Counted from the first letter of the stretch, positions 16,328-25,146 are shown. The stretch is DNA of 34,953 nt from JBEKYD01 sp052325345 (GCA_052325345.1 JBKQVG010000255.1:1-34953), one strand, 5' to 3'. Numbers and translations: made by a program. The notes: generated by a model not told the origin, from the letters alone.

Positions 16328-18811
16328 ATGAGACCCGCATTGCTATTGCTTCTCGCCGCCGTGGCCGCTTCGGCGCAACCGAACGCGACCCCGGCCATCG
16401 CCGCGCGCACGGCCGCTTTCAAGAAGATTCCCGGCTACTTCCCGTTGTATTGGGACGAAAAGGCCGGCAAGATGTGGCTCGAAATCGACAAGTTCGACAC
16501 CGAGTTTCTTTACGTCGATTCCATGCCGGCCGGGATGGGGTCGAACGACCTGGGCCTGGACCGCGGCCAATTGGGCGGCTCGCGCATCGTCAAATTCATG
16601 CGCAGCGGGCCCAAGGTTCTGCTGATCGAGCCCAACTACCGTTTCCGCGCCATCGATGGCAGCCCCGAAGAGCGCCGCTCGGTGGAGGAATCCTTCGCGC
16701 AATCGGTGCTGTGGGGCTTTACCGTCGCCGCCGAAGAAGGTGGCCGCGTACTGGTGGATGCGACCGAGTTCTACCTGCGCGACGCCCATCACATTCCGCA
16801 ATCGATTCAGCGGGCGCAACCCATCGGGGGCGGGCCGGCGGCCGGCGGCAGGGGCGGCGCGGGCGGTGGAGCGTTGTACCGTCTGGATCCCAGCCGCTCG
16901 GCCTTTTACCTGGCGAATACCAAGGGCTTCCCGAAGAACACCGAAGTCGAAACCATTCTGACCTTCACCGGCGACAATCCCAACGCCTTCGTACGCGACG
17001 TGACGCCTTCGCCCGACGCCGTTACCATTCGCGAGCACCATTCCTTCGTCGAGCTGACCGGCCCGGGCTACAAGCCGCGCGCCTTCGATCCGCGCGCCGG
17101 CTATATCGGGCTGACCTATGCCGATTTCATCGCTCCCCTGGGCGACCGCTACATCAAGCGCCTCATCATCCGCCACCGTTTGCAGAAGAAGGACCCGAAC
17201 GCGGCCGTCAGCGACCCGGTCGCGCCCATCGTCTATTACCTGGACCGCGGCGCGCCGGAGCCGATCCGCTCCGCCCTGCTGGAGGGCGCCAATTGGTGGA
17301 ACCAGGCATTTGAAGCCGCCGGCTACCGCAACGCCTTTCGGGTGGAACCGATGCCGCCGGGGATGGATCCCATGGACGTGCGCTACAACGTCATCCAGTG
17401 GGTACACCGCTACTCGCGCGGCTGGTCCTACGGCGCGGCCGTCACCGACCCGCGCACCGGCGAGATCATCAAGGGCCAGGTCACGCTGGGCTCCCTGCGC
17501 GGCCGCCAGGACTACCTGATTTTCGAAAGCCTGCTGGCGCCTTACGAGGAGGGCAAACCGGTTCCTCCGGAAATGGAGCGGGTGGTGCTGGCGCGGCTGC
17601 GGCAGCTTGCCGCGCATGAAGTGGGCCATACGCTCGGGCTGGTCCACAATTACGCCGCCAGCATCGACAACCGCGCCAGCGTGATGGATTACCCGCCGCC
17701 CACGGTAAAGCTCTCGCCCTCGGGCGCCATCGACCTCTCCGACGCTTACGCGGTGGGCATCGGCGCCTGGGACAAGGTCGCCATCGCATACGGCTACAGC
17801 GATTTCCCTCCCGGCGCCGACGAGCCAAAGCTGCTGGACGCCATCCTGCGCCGCGCCACCCGGGACGGGTTGCTATTCATCAGCGACGCCGACTCGCGCC
17901 CCGAAGGCAGCGCCCACCCGCAAGCCCACCTCTGGGATTCCGGCTCGAACGCCGTGGATGAGCTGAACCGCATGATGGACGTGCGCGCCAAGGCGCTGGC
18001 GCAGTTTTCCGCCAAAAACATTCGCGTGGGCGATCCCATGAGCACGTTGGAAGACGTGCTGGCGCCGGTCTATCTGCTGCACCGCTACCAGGCCGAGGCC
18101 GCTTCCAAGGTGGTGGGCGGGCTGTACTATACTTACGCGCTGCGCGGCGACGGCGAGAAGATCACCGAGCGCGTCCCTGGCGCCGAACAGCGGCGCGCGC
18201 TGGACGCGCTGCTGCGCACCATCCGTCCCGACGCCCTGACTTTGCCGGAGCGCATTCTGGCGTTGATTCCCCCGCAGGCCCACGGCTATCAACGCACGCG
18301 CGAGGACTTCCACGACCGCACCGGGCTGACCTTCGACCCGGTGGGCGCGGCCGAATCCGCTTCCGCCATGACCATCGGCCTGCTCCTGAATGCCGAGCGC
18401 GCCGCCCGCCTGGTGGAACACCACGCCGAAGACCCCAGCCAGCCCTCGCTCGACGAGGTGATCGACAGGCTGGTGGGCTCCACCTTCAAAGCCGCGCCCG
18501 CCGCCGGATTGAGTGGGCAGGTGCAGCGCGCCACCGACGCCGTGGTGCTGTATTACCTGATGCAGCTTTCCGGCGACGAATCCGCTGCGGCGCAGGTTCG
18601 CGCCACGGCCGGCGCCAAGCTCAGCCAGTTGCGCGACTGGGCCGCGGCCCAGCCGGCCGCCGATCCCAGCCTGAAGGCGTTTTTCCAATACAGCGCCGCG
18701 CAGGTGAAGCGCTTCGAAACCGATCCCAAGCAGATCGGCCTACCACGTCCGCCGGCGCCGCCGCCCGGCATGCCGATCGGCGACGATCAACCCGATTACG
18801 TGGTGTGGTAG
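16328..18811 (+). CDS. Exported zinc-dependent metalloprotease (DUF5117/DUF4953)
   Basis: A predicted secreted or periplasmic zinc peptidase of 827 residues. The signal peptide is MRPALLLLLAAVAASAQP. The N-terminal half matches the DUF5117 pattern (FPLYWDEKAGKMWLEI, then FLYVDSMPAGMGSNDLGLDR). The metzincin-like zinc motif HEVGHTLGLVH lies at residues 430-440, with a Met-turn SVMDYPP just after; the C-terminal half fits DUF4953. A Gly/Ala-rich loop at about residues 167-182 is probably a disordered insertion. Physiological substrates are unknown for this family. ATG start at 16328, no strong Shine-Dalgarno. No partner gene is evident in the neighbourhood. Confidence 0.92.
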   Translation: MRPALLLLLAAVAASAQPNATPAIAARTAAFKKIPGYFPLYWDEKAGKMWLEIDKFDTEFLYVDSMPAGMGSNDLGLDRGQLGGSRIVKFMRSGPKVLLIEPNYRFRAIDGSPEERRSVEESFAQSVLWGFTVAAEEGGRVLVDATEFYLRDAHHIPQSIQRAQPIGGGPAAGGRGGAGGGALYRLDPSRSAFYLANTKGFPKNTEVETILTFTGDNPNAFVRDVTPSPDAVTIREHHSFVELTGPGYKPRAFDPRAGYIGLTYADFIAPLGDRYIKRLIIRHRLQKKDPNAAVSDPVAPIVYYLDRGAPEPIRSALLEGANWWNQAFEAAGYRNAFRVEPMPPGMDPMDVRYNVIQWVHRYSRGWSYGAAVTDPRTGEIIKGQVTLGSLRGRQDYLIFESLLAPYEEGKPVPPEMERVVLARLRQLAAHEVGHTLGLVHNYAASIDNRASVMDYPPPTVKLSPSGAIDLSDAYAVGIGAWDKVAIAYGYSDFPPGADEPKLLDAILRRATRDGLLFISDADSRPEGSAHPQAHLWDSGSNAVDELNRMMDVRAKALAQFSAKNIRVGDPMSTLEDVLAPVYLLHRYQAEAASKVVGGLYYTYALRGDGEKITERVPGAEQRRALDALLRTIRPDALTLPERILALIPPQAHGYQRTREDFHDRTGLTFDPVGAAESASAMTIGLLLNAERAARLVEHHAEDPSQPSLDEVIDRLVGSTFKAAPAAGLSGQVQRATDAVVLYYLMQLSGDESAAAQVRATAGAKLSQLRDWAAAQPAADPSLKAFFQYSAAQVKRFETDPKQIGLPRPPAPPPGMPIGDDQPDYVVW

Positions 18812-18853
18812 GGGTTCCCCGGCGCGCGTATATACACTGCGATACACTAAATA

Positions 18854-19134
18854 GTGGCCGGCGAAACCGAATTCGATTGGGACGGCGAGAACTCGAAGCA
18901 ACTGGCTGGCCACAAAGTAGCGCCCGCCGAATTCAGCAGGCGATGAACAACGATCCGCTGGACCTGGACTATGAGTTGATCGACAACGAAGAGCGGTACC
19001 GCTCCGTAGGCCTCACGGATGCCGACCGCTTCTTGTCGCCGGCATGGACGGTTCGCAAGGGCAAGATACGTGCCGTCACCGCATTTCCTGCCAGCATCTC
19101 AAACAAGAAGACCTTTCTGGAGAGATTCCAATGA
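18854..19134 (+). pseudogene. brnT: BrnT-like toxin gene, frameshifted
   Basis: BrnT is a ribonuclease toxin normally paired with a DNA-binding antitoxin. From GTG at 18854 one frame encodes the family's usual N-terminus (TEFDWDGENSKQLAGHKV, then APAEF). At about 18934 that frame runs into a TGA, while the next frame carries the rest of the family: MNNDPLDLDYELIDNEERYR and the KGKIRAVTAFPAS strand. One missing base just after GAATTC would join the two. The downstream half could still be translated from ATG 18943 as a truncated protein. The stop overlaps the antitoxin start (ATGA at 19131). A sequencing or assembly error is the main alternative. Confidence 0.75.
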
Positions 19135-19457
19135 ACACCGCCAGACGTATCGTACCGAGGTTCGCCACTGAGGCGGAAGAGGCGGACTGGTGGTACGAGA
19201 ACCGCAAGCGGCATGACAAAGAACTTCTTGCCGCCGTAAAGAGCGGCGAAGCGCAGATTCTGACCAGGGAAAAGCTGCTGGCGCGGCTCGAGGCATCCAA
19301 AAAGAAACCGGCGCCGGTAGTGGCTCTGCGGATTCCCGCCGCCGATCTGGCCTTGGCTCGAAAGCAGGCGGAACAGAAGGGGCTTCCCTATCAGACCTAC
19401 ATCAAATCGTTGCTGCACGAAGCGCTCGCCGGCAAGGAGAAGCGAAAGGCGGGGTAA
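19131..19457 (+). CDS. CopG/BrnA-like antitoxin
   Basis: A 108-residue protein directly behind the BrnT-like gene with overlapping stop and start. The N-terminus VPRFATEAEEADWWYENR resembles the CopG-type antitoxin motif (acidic stretch plus aromatic residues) found with BrnT toxins. The C-terminal half, VVALRIPAADLALARKQAEQ and then YQTYIKSLLHEAL, fits a ribbon-helix-helix DNA-binding fold. Probably binds the toxin and represses its own operon. The ATG at 19131 is chosen for the overlap; an earlier in-frame start would run through the toxin gene. Confidence 0.8.
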   Translation: MNTARRIVPRFATEAEEADWWYENRKRHDKELLAAVKSGEAQILTREKLLARLEASKKKPAPVVALRIPAADLALARKQAEQKGLPYQTYIKSLLHEALAGKEKRKAG

Positions 19458-19557
19458 AGTCGATATCCGTACCGGCTTTCAAAGCGGTCTACGACTTTTC
19501 GCGACATACCCGGAAAAGCCGAGCGCGATTTGAAGCGGCTGTTCGAAAGAATTTACC

Positions 19558-19986
19558 ATGAAAACTTTACTAATCGGACTGATGGCCGTAGCGGCGGTTG
19601 GGCTGCCAGCGGCAGAGTTGGACTTGATCCAGCCGGGAGATCTGGCCGCGCGCCTGGCGAAAGGCGCGAGCCCGGTGATCTTTCACGTGGGCCCCAATGT
19701 ACTTTATCGCGCGAAGCACATTACGGGGGCAATTTACGCCGGCTTCGCGGCCAGGCCCGAGGGGCTCGCAGAACTCAAGACCGCGGCTCAAAACCTTCCG
19801 CGCGACCGCGAAATCGTGATCTACTGCGGATGCTGCCCGTGGAGCCACTGCCCGAACGTGAAGCCCGCCTTCGAATTGCTGAAGCAAATGGGCTTCACGC
19901 GCGTGAAGGTCCTCTACATCGAAACCAACTTCGCCAAAGATTGGATCGATAAGGGGTACCCAGTGGAAAGCGGAAGGGCGCAATAA
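19558..19986 (+). CDS. Exported rhodanese-like protein
   Basis: A single rhodanese domain behind a signal peptide (MKTLLIGLMAVAAVGLPAAE). The loop YCGCCPWSHCPN at residues 89-100 holds C90, C92, C93 and C98; one of the first three is likely the sulfur-carrying cysteine. The loop with extra cysteines is different from the classical CRxGx(R/T) loop. 142 residues. It could handle sulfane sulfur or act as a redox protein in the periplasm; there is no partner gene to help. It sits among toxin-antitoxin-like genes without obvious connection to them. About 100 bases before it show no gene. Confidence 0.85.
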   Translation: MKTLLIGLMAVAAVGLPAAELDLIQPGDLAARLAKGASPVIFHVGPNVLYRAKHITGAIYAGFAARPEGLAELKTAAQNLPRDREIVIYCGCCPWSHCPNVKPAFELLKQMGFTRVKVLYIETNFAKDWIDKGYPVESGRAQ

Positions 19987-20000
19987 GGCGGGGCCGGCGA

Positions 20001-20219
20001 CTACGCCGCCCGGATCTCAATGGCTTCCGCGACGCTGGTTGGCTCAGGCACTGGCTCACCGTGCAGGCGCATTCCTTCGATGTGAAACTCGATCGCTTCC
20101 GCGATCAGGCGGCGTGTTTCCTCGAGGGTACGGCCCGTGGTGACGCACCCAGGGAGGTCCGGCACGTAGGCGGCCCAGTTGTGAGCCGCCTTCTCAAAGA
20201 CCACCGCGTACTTTTTCAT
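20001..20219 (-). CDS. hicB: HicB-family antitoxin
   Basis: A short HicB-type protein of 72 residues with the partial RNase-H-like fold: MKKYAVVFEKAAHNWAAYVP, DLPGCVTTGRTLEETRR and LIAEAIEFHIEGM are all family-typical. It neutralises the HicA toxin encoded just upstream; the two genes overlap by four bases in the usual hicA-hicB order. No separate DNA-binding domain is visible after the fold, so this belongs to the short HicB type. Confidence 0.9.
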   Translation of the reverse strand: MKKYAVVFEKAAHNWAAYVPDLPGCVTTGRTLEETRRLIAEAIEFHIEGMRLHGEPVPEPTSVAEAIEIRAA

Positions 20220-20410
20220 TTCTTCAGCCCTGCCTTCTTCAGTATCGAGTTTAGCGTTCCGGCTGGCATGTCGTCGCCGGGGTGGCCGGGAACGGTGACC
20301 GTCCCAGCTTCCGGCCTCGCCGGATGGATATACTGCCGGTGGTCGCCACGTGCCCGGTCGAGCACCCAGCCGTCTCTATCCATCGCCTTGATTACGTCCC
20401 GCACCTTCAT
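20216..20410 (-). CDS. hicA: HicA-family mRNA interferase toxin
   Basis: A 64-residue protein with the dsRBD-like HicA fold: MKVRDVIKAMDRDGWVLD, then the catalytic histidine in RGDHRQYIHP, and TVTVPGHPGDDMPAGTL. HicA cleaves mRNA when not bound by HicB. It precedes hicB with an overlap, as expected. The gap upstream (20411-20607) holds no recognised gene and should contain the hicAB promoter. Confidence 0.9.
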   Translation of the reverse strand: MKVRDVIKAMDRDGWVLDRARGDHRQYIHPARPEAGTVTVPGHPGDDMPAGTLNSILKKAGLKK

Positions 20411-20625
20411 CGTTCAGTGTCCGCCAACCTACTTGCGCATCGGGCCCAAAAGGGGAGAGCCTCAGGCTGTCCCGAAACACTCACTCACGCTGCTTCCCAG
20501 CTTTCCCTTTCGCGAGCCTCCCCTGCGAAAGCTTACCAGCCCGAACGCCCACAGCCCGGCTGAACGCCCTTCGCCTTGAGGGGGCCTCGTCACAGGACAG
20601 GTTATCATTGCCAGAGGTAAACGTC

Positions 20626-21195
20626 ATGAGCCGCTCCGCAATCGAGGAAAAACTGGAAACCGAGATGGCGAAAGGAATTACAACGGAGGTTCAAGTCATC
20701 TTCGTTATGGTCAAAATACGGAAGCTGCTTGAGCTAGACAATGCTGCCAAGCGTTACAGAACGGTGGACTTTTATTGCGACTGGGCGTTGCACTCCAAGA
20801 TGGGGAAAGCTGGAGCGCTCGCGGTAATTGAAGAGTTCGACAGAGTCCAAGATGCCATTGCACATCAGGACAACGCACTGGAGTTCCGACTCTTGAACGA
20901 TATCCAAGAGTTGGTAAACGCCGAGAAGTTTAGGTCCGAACTTGGGAAGTTGTTAGGGGAGCACGGGCTAAACACAGATCTCTGTGCGAACGACGAAAAC
21001 TGGCGGGCATTTATGCACGAGTACAGCCTCGCGATTTCCGACACTCCTCTGGAGTTCACGCCTGCACCCATCAAACACGTTCGAAGAGTATCCATTCAGA
21101 GGTCGGAGGATTTTGCAGCAGGAATGAAATCAAAGTTTGTGTGGCACGTGGAGATGCTGGACGGTGTCGAAGCAATATACCCGTTCAGATTCTAG
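20626..21195 (+). CDS. Uncharacterised cytosolic protein, less GC-rich
   Basis: Not recognised. 189 residues from ATG 20626, supported by AGAGG eight bases upstream; a TTG at 20608 would add six residues. No signal peptide or membrane helix. It is largely helical by composition, with a motif RTVDFYCDWALHSKM (about residues 47-61) whose FYCDW and H look like a conserved core, faintly reminiscent of a HEPN-like helical domain; that is a weak impression. Base composition is visibly less GC-rich than the neighbours, which suggests recent transfer. It sits next to hicAB and a HEPN gene, so a role in a toxin or defence context is possible. Confidence 0.7.
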   Translation: MSRSAIEEKLETEMAKGITTEVQVIFVMVKIRKLLELDNAAKRYRTVDFYCDWALHSKMGKAGALAVIEEFDRVQDAIAHQDNALEFRLLNDIQELVNAEKFRSELGKLLGEHGLNTDLCANDENWRAFMHEYSLAISDTPLEFTPAPIKHVRRVSIQRSEDFAAGMKSKFVWHVEMLDGVEAIYPFRF

Positions 21196-21506
21196 CAGCG
21201 ACATTTCCCGTTTATGGGTACGTGGCCCGCCCGTCTTGCCGAGGCCAGTCTTGGCGATTCCACCCGAGGTCTGGAAAGAACACTCCCTGCACGCGTGAAC
21301 GCGCCGTCGAGAACCGGGCGGCTGGCGAACGACAGACCACGTCGCCAACAATCTGGCGCGCTCCCCGGATAGGCGTTCTGGAAAACCACTCCTCCGACGT
21401 CCCCTTCCCCGCCACTTCCGAGCGCGCTGAACCAATCTTCACTGCTCTTCGAGATCGAAAGTGCCGGCCTTTCCGGAATGGTCCATACTGGATGAAGGCG
21501 CCCGTT
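21196..21506. other. Gap of about 310 bases, possible decayed coding DNA
   Basis: Frames are open on both strands, yet none gives a recognisable protein, a start with a ribosome-binding site, or a repeat seen elsewhere. It may be debris of a gene upstream of the HEPN frame. Nothing else is seen. Confidence 0.4.
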
Positions 21507-21985
21507 ATGGCCGCACCCATTCTGCCGCAAGAAGTTACCGAACATCTGGAGGCCGCGATCCAACTCGCCAACCGGCGGGTACACTTGCGTTTTCTGGATG
21601 AAGCGGAGTTGCTCCTTGAATTGAACGCTCCAACCCGGCCGTGGTAGTCGCGGGCGTTGTGCTGGAGGCGATCCTCTCAGGTCCGGCGGGGCAAGGTGGC
21701 CCCGAGGACCGAGAGCGTTTGGAAAAATGGTCTGAGCTGCGTAATGGCGTCGCTCACGGACAGTCGTCCGCCGTAACTCTGAGCCAGGCGAAAGAGATGG
21801 TTGAAGATGTCCGGGCGACCCTGAAGCGGGAGACCCGGTTCGGCCCACGCCTTGCCCCGCCGAAAGCCCCGGCCCAATCGCCTGGGCAGGTTCGGGGAAA
21901 ATACACGTTCGTGCCTACCAGTGCCGCCGAGTTTATCCGTAGAAAGGCGGACGAGTTGCGCCTGGAACACGATGAACACCGCTAG
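21507..21985 (+). pseudogene. HEPN-domain protein, frameshifted
   Basis: Two overlapping frames together make one helical protein. Frame one, from ATG 21507 (MAAPILPQEVTEHLEAAIQL), continues RFLDEAELLLELNAPTR and then stops at 21647. Frame two picks up as VVVAGVVLEAIL and later LEKWSELRNGVAHGQ, with the R-x4-H motif of HEPN ribonucleases, ending at 21985. One missing G near 21637-21640 would restore a continuous gene. HEPN proteins are often RNase toxins or defence effectors. The frame-two part might still be made from GTG 21641. A sequencing error is the alternative. Its end overlaps the convergent DUF2442 gene by four bases. Confidence 0.7.
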
Positions 21986-22260
21986 CTGCGAGGTGGGGTG
22001 TGGCTGGCAGGCCTTCTCGCCGGGACCCCGTGGAGCATGCCCTCTACGCTGATGTCCTCGTCAATCTCAGGCCAGCGTATCCCGGAACCGCTGCCGATGA
22101 TTTCGAACCGTGAACGCTGCTCGGGATCTGCCTCGGAGAGTCGCCAAGACCATGCCAACGGGACACTGATGGTCCGGCCGTCCATCAACTGAGCGGTAAT
22201 CGTGTCCTCGGTAACCGAAACGGCTTGAATACGCGCCTCGATACTAGCAGCAATGCTCAT
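21982..22260 (-). CDS. DUF2442 domain protein
   Basis: A 92-residue protein whose middle, ITAQLMDGRTISVPLAWSW and then RLSEADPEQR, matches the DUF2442 pattern (a small beta-rich domain with DGR and a later EIDEDISVEGML strand-helix). Function is not known; it is regularly found directly after DUF4160 genes and the pair has been suspected to be a toxin-antitoxin module. Here it overlaps the end of the DUF4160 gene by 17 bases. ATG start at 22260. Confidence 0.85.
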   Translation of the reverse strand: MSIAASIEARIQAVSVTEDTITAQLMDGRTISVPLAWSWRLSEADPEQRSRFEIIGSGSGIRWPEIDEDISVEGMLHGVPARRPASHTPPRS

Positions 22261-22480
22261 GCCAAGCCTCCAAGATCGTCTCCAGGTTGAGTGCTGTCCG
22301 GGAACGGATCTGATTTAATTCTCGCACCGAAAAACCGTCGTTGCGGCTCAGCGCCAAAGGCGTGAGCCAGTACTTGCAGACCTTGCCCTCCCGTTGAACG
22401 TGTACGTGCTCGGGCTCGTTGCAGTCGAAGCTGTAAAAGAAATACCGGTACGGTCCGGGGATATTCTTGACGGTGGGCAT
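22244..22480 (-). CDS. DUF4160 domain protein
   Basis: 78 residues, full length for DUF4160: PTVKNIPGPYRYFFYSFDC, then NEPEHVHVQREGKVCKYWL with the conserved HVHV, and FSVRELNQIRS. Function unknown; the partner DUF2442 gene follows with a 17-base overlap. The histidines in EPEHVHVQ could bind metal or be catalytic, but nothing here proves it. Confidence 0.88.
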   Translation of the reverse strand: MPTVKNIPGPYRYFFYSFDCNEPEHVHVQREGKVCKYWLTPLALSRNDGFSVRELNQIRSRTALNLETILEAWHEHCC

Positions 22481-22626
22481 TCTGTGTCCTCATAACCGCG
22501 CAGGATTCATCGTATCGCAGCGCCACCTCCTTTCGTGAGGACGCCAAACGCCGCTCCGTCTCGTGAAGTCCCGATCACTCAGTCTGGCGGCGCCAACCGA
22601 AAACTGGCCCACTCCCCCACCGGCAG

Positions 22627-25104
22627 TTATTCCTCCCGCAGCGCCGCATTCGGATCGAGCCCCGCTGCTCTTCGCGCAGGGATCCAGCTCGCTACGGCGG
22701 CAATCGCCAGGAACAACGCCGCCATGGCGACATAGGTCGGCGGGTCGCCGGGCCTGGTGCCTACCAGCATGCTCTTTATTAAGCGCGTCAGGAACATGGC
22801 GAACACGCAGCCGACGGCCACGCCCGCCAGGCTCAGGCGCATTCCCTGACCCACCACCAGGCGAAAGATGCGCGCCGGCGCGGCGCCCAGGGCCACGCGT
22901 ACGCCGATTTCCGCGGTACGCTGCCGCACGACCGTAGCCAGCACGCCGTAAAGGCCCACTCCGGCCAATAGCGCCGCAAGGATTGCGAAGACGCCGATCA
23001 GCAGCAGCGAAAAACGTGTCTGCGATTGGGCTTTCTCCACCAGTAGGTCCATCGGCTGCAATTCGGTCAGCAGCAGTTTGCGGTCGATGGTGGCGATGGC
23101 GGCGCGCGCCGGGGCGGCTACGGAGAGCGGGTCGCCGGCGGTGCGCAGCACCCAGCGGAATGCCGCGCCGTAACTCATGAAGCCGTCGGTGAAATAAACC
23201 TGCTCGCGCCCCGGCTCCGCCAGCGAGGCGCCGCGGATGTGCCGCGCCACGCCGATGATCCGCACCCACTCCGGCTCGGGCGTGCGGATGCGAATCAGAA
23301 TGCGTTTGCCCACCGCGCTTTCCGCGCCGAAAGCCTTGCGCGCCAGGAATTCGTCCACCACCACGTTCTGGTCGGGCGCATTGTCGGCCTCGGTGAAGGC
23401 GCGGCCCTCCAGAATCGGCGTGCGCATGGTCTGGAAATAGCCGGGCAGCACGATCAGGCTATCCACCGCCTGAAACTTGCTGGGATCGGCCAGGGCCGGT
23501 TCGAGGCCCCAGCGGATGGGATAGAAGTCGCCGCCTAAAGCCAGGGGGTTGGTGGCGGCGACCGCCGTCACGCCGGGCAGCGCGCGCAACCGTTCCGAAA
23601 TCTGGCGGACGAGCGCGAGGCGCTGCCCCGGCTGGCGGCGGCCTTGCCCGCCGCCTACCAGGCTGAAGGTGAGCAAATGATGCGGGTCGAATCCGGGGTC
23701 GATGCGGCTCAGCGCCAGAAAGCTGCGGAACATGAGCCCCGAGCCGATCAGCAGCACGAAACACAGCGCCACTTCCGCCACCACCACGGCGTCGCGTAGC
23801 AGCCGGCCGCCGCCCAGGGCCGAGGTCCGCCCGCTCGAGCGCAGCACTTGCGCGATATCGGGCCGCGAAGCGCGCAGCGCCGGCGCCAGGCCAAACAGGG
23901 CCGCCGCGGCCAGCCCGGCCAGCGCCGAAAATGCCGTGACGGTGGGATCGATGCGGATGCTGTCCAGGCGCGGCAGGTTCTCCGGCCCGATAGCAGCCAA
24001 CTCGCGCAACCCGAGCCACGCCAGGCCCACGCCCAGGGCGGTTCCCGCCATGGCCACCAGCAGCGCTTCCGCCAGAATCTGCCGCACCAGGCGCCAGCGG
24101 TTGCCGCCCAGCGCCGTGCGCACCGCCAATTCGCGCTCGCGCAGCGAAGCCCGCACCAGCATCAGGTTGGCCACGTTGGCGCAGGCGATCAGCAGCAGAA
24201 AGATCACCGCGCCCATCAGCGCCAGAATCGCCGGCCGCGAACGCTCCACCAGGTACTTCCGCATGGGCTCGATGCGGAGGTGATACCCGGCGGTTCGCTC
24301 GATCACGAAATCGCGCCGCGCCGCGTCGGCCACGTGCGAGGCCTCGGCCTGGGCGCGTTCCAGGGTCACGCCCTCGCGCAGCCTGCCGATGGGCTGGATC
24401 CAAAATGAGTTGCGCGTGGTGGGATCGTACCGTAACCGCACGGCCAGCCAGAAATCCGGCTTGGCCGTGGCGTTGAACTGGGGCGGCAGAAGCAGCTCGA
24501 AGCCGGGCTGCAACACGCCAATCACCATGCTGCCCTGAAAGGGATTTTGCAAAGGGCGGCCCAGGATGTCGCGACGGCCGCCGAACCGGCGCTGCCAGAA
24601 TTCATAGCTCAAAATCACCATTTGGGGCACGGCGGGCGCGGCTCCGCCTTGGCCCGCGTCAGGCTGCGCGGCGGGCTGGCCATCCACCTCGGTAAAGTCG
24701 CGGCCCGCCACCATGCGCGCGCCCAGCAGGTGGAAAAAGTTGGGCGTAACGGCGCCGAAGTGAATCTGCTCGCTAGAGCCGTCGTCCCGTTCCAGCACGC
24801 CGCGCCCGGTAAACACCCCCGTAAGATCCTCAAACGCGCCGCGCGTGCCGTTGCGGAAATCCACGAAATCCGGCGTCGACATGGGGATATCCCGCACGTT
24901 GCGCTGGCGCATGTCCTCGCACGCCAGCACCAGCCGTTCCGGATTCTTATACGGCAGGGGCTGGAGCAGTACCGCGTGGGTTACGCTAAAAATCGCAGCG
25001 GCGGCGCCGATGCCCAAGGCGATCGTCGCCACCGCGGTAATGGTAAATACCGGGCTCTTGCGCAACGTGCGCGCCGCGTAGGACAAGTCCGCGAGAATTG
25101 CCAC
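22627..25104 (-). CDS. ADOP-type ABC permease (MacB/FtsX family)
   Basis: An 825-residue acidobacterial orphan permease: an N-terminal membrane helix (TLRKSPVFTITAVATIALG), a large MacB-type periplasmic domain, an FtsX domain at about 285-405, a second periplasmic domain and a second FtsX domain at about 695-810 ending near AGLDPNAALREE. No ATPase domain is fused or adjacent, which is usual for this family; it presumably works with an ATPase encoded elsewhere. The substrate is unknown. GTG start at 25104 has GGGGAG five bases upstream. It follows the RNA methyltransferase gene by about 40 bases on the same strand. Confidence 0.93.
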   Translation of the reverse strand: MAILADLSYAARTLRKSPVFTITAVATIALGIGAAAAIFSVTHAVLLQPLPYKNPERLVLACEDMRQRNVRDIPMSTPDFVDFRNGTRGAFEDLTGVFTGRGVLERDDGSSEQIHFGAVTPNFFHLLGARMVAGRDFTEVDGQPAAQPDAGQGGAAPAVPQMVILSYEFWQRRFGGRRDILGRPLQNPFQGSMVIGVLQPGFELLLPPQFNATAKPDFWLAVRLRYDPTTRNSFWIQPIGRLREGVTLERAQAEASHVADAARRDFVIERTAGYHLRIEPMRKYLVERSRPAILALMGAVIFLLLIACANVANLMLVRASLRERELAVRTALGGNRWRLVRQILAEALLVAMAGTALGVGLAWLGLRELAAIGPENLPRLDSIRIDPTVTAFSALAGLAAAALFGLAPALRASRPDIAQVLRSSGRTSALGGGRLLRDAVVVAEVALCFVLLIGSGLMFRSFLALSRIDPGFDPHHLLTFSLVGGGQGRRQPGQRLALVRQISERLRALPGVTAVAATNPLALGGDFYPIRWGLEPALADPSKFQAVDSLIVLPGYFQTMRTPILEGRAFTEADNAPDQNVVVDEFLARKAFGAESAVGKRILIRIRTPEPEWVRIIGVARHIRGASLAEPGREQVYFTDGFMSYGAAFRWVLRTAGDPLSVAAPARAAIATIDRKLLLTELQPMDLLVEKAQSQTRFSLLLIGVFAILAALLAGVGLYGVLATVVRQRTAEIGVRVALGAAPARIFRLVVGQGMRLSLAGVAVGCVFAMFLTRLIKSMLVGTRPGDPPTYVAMAALFLAIAAVASWIPARRAAGLDPNAALREE

Positions 25105-25146
25105 TGAATCTCCCCTCTCCGCCGCCCCTGGTTTGCAGCCTGAGGC

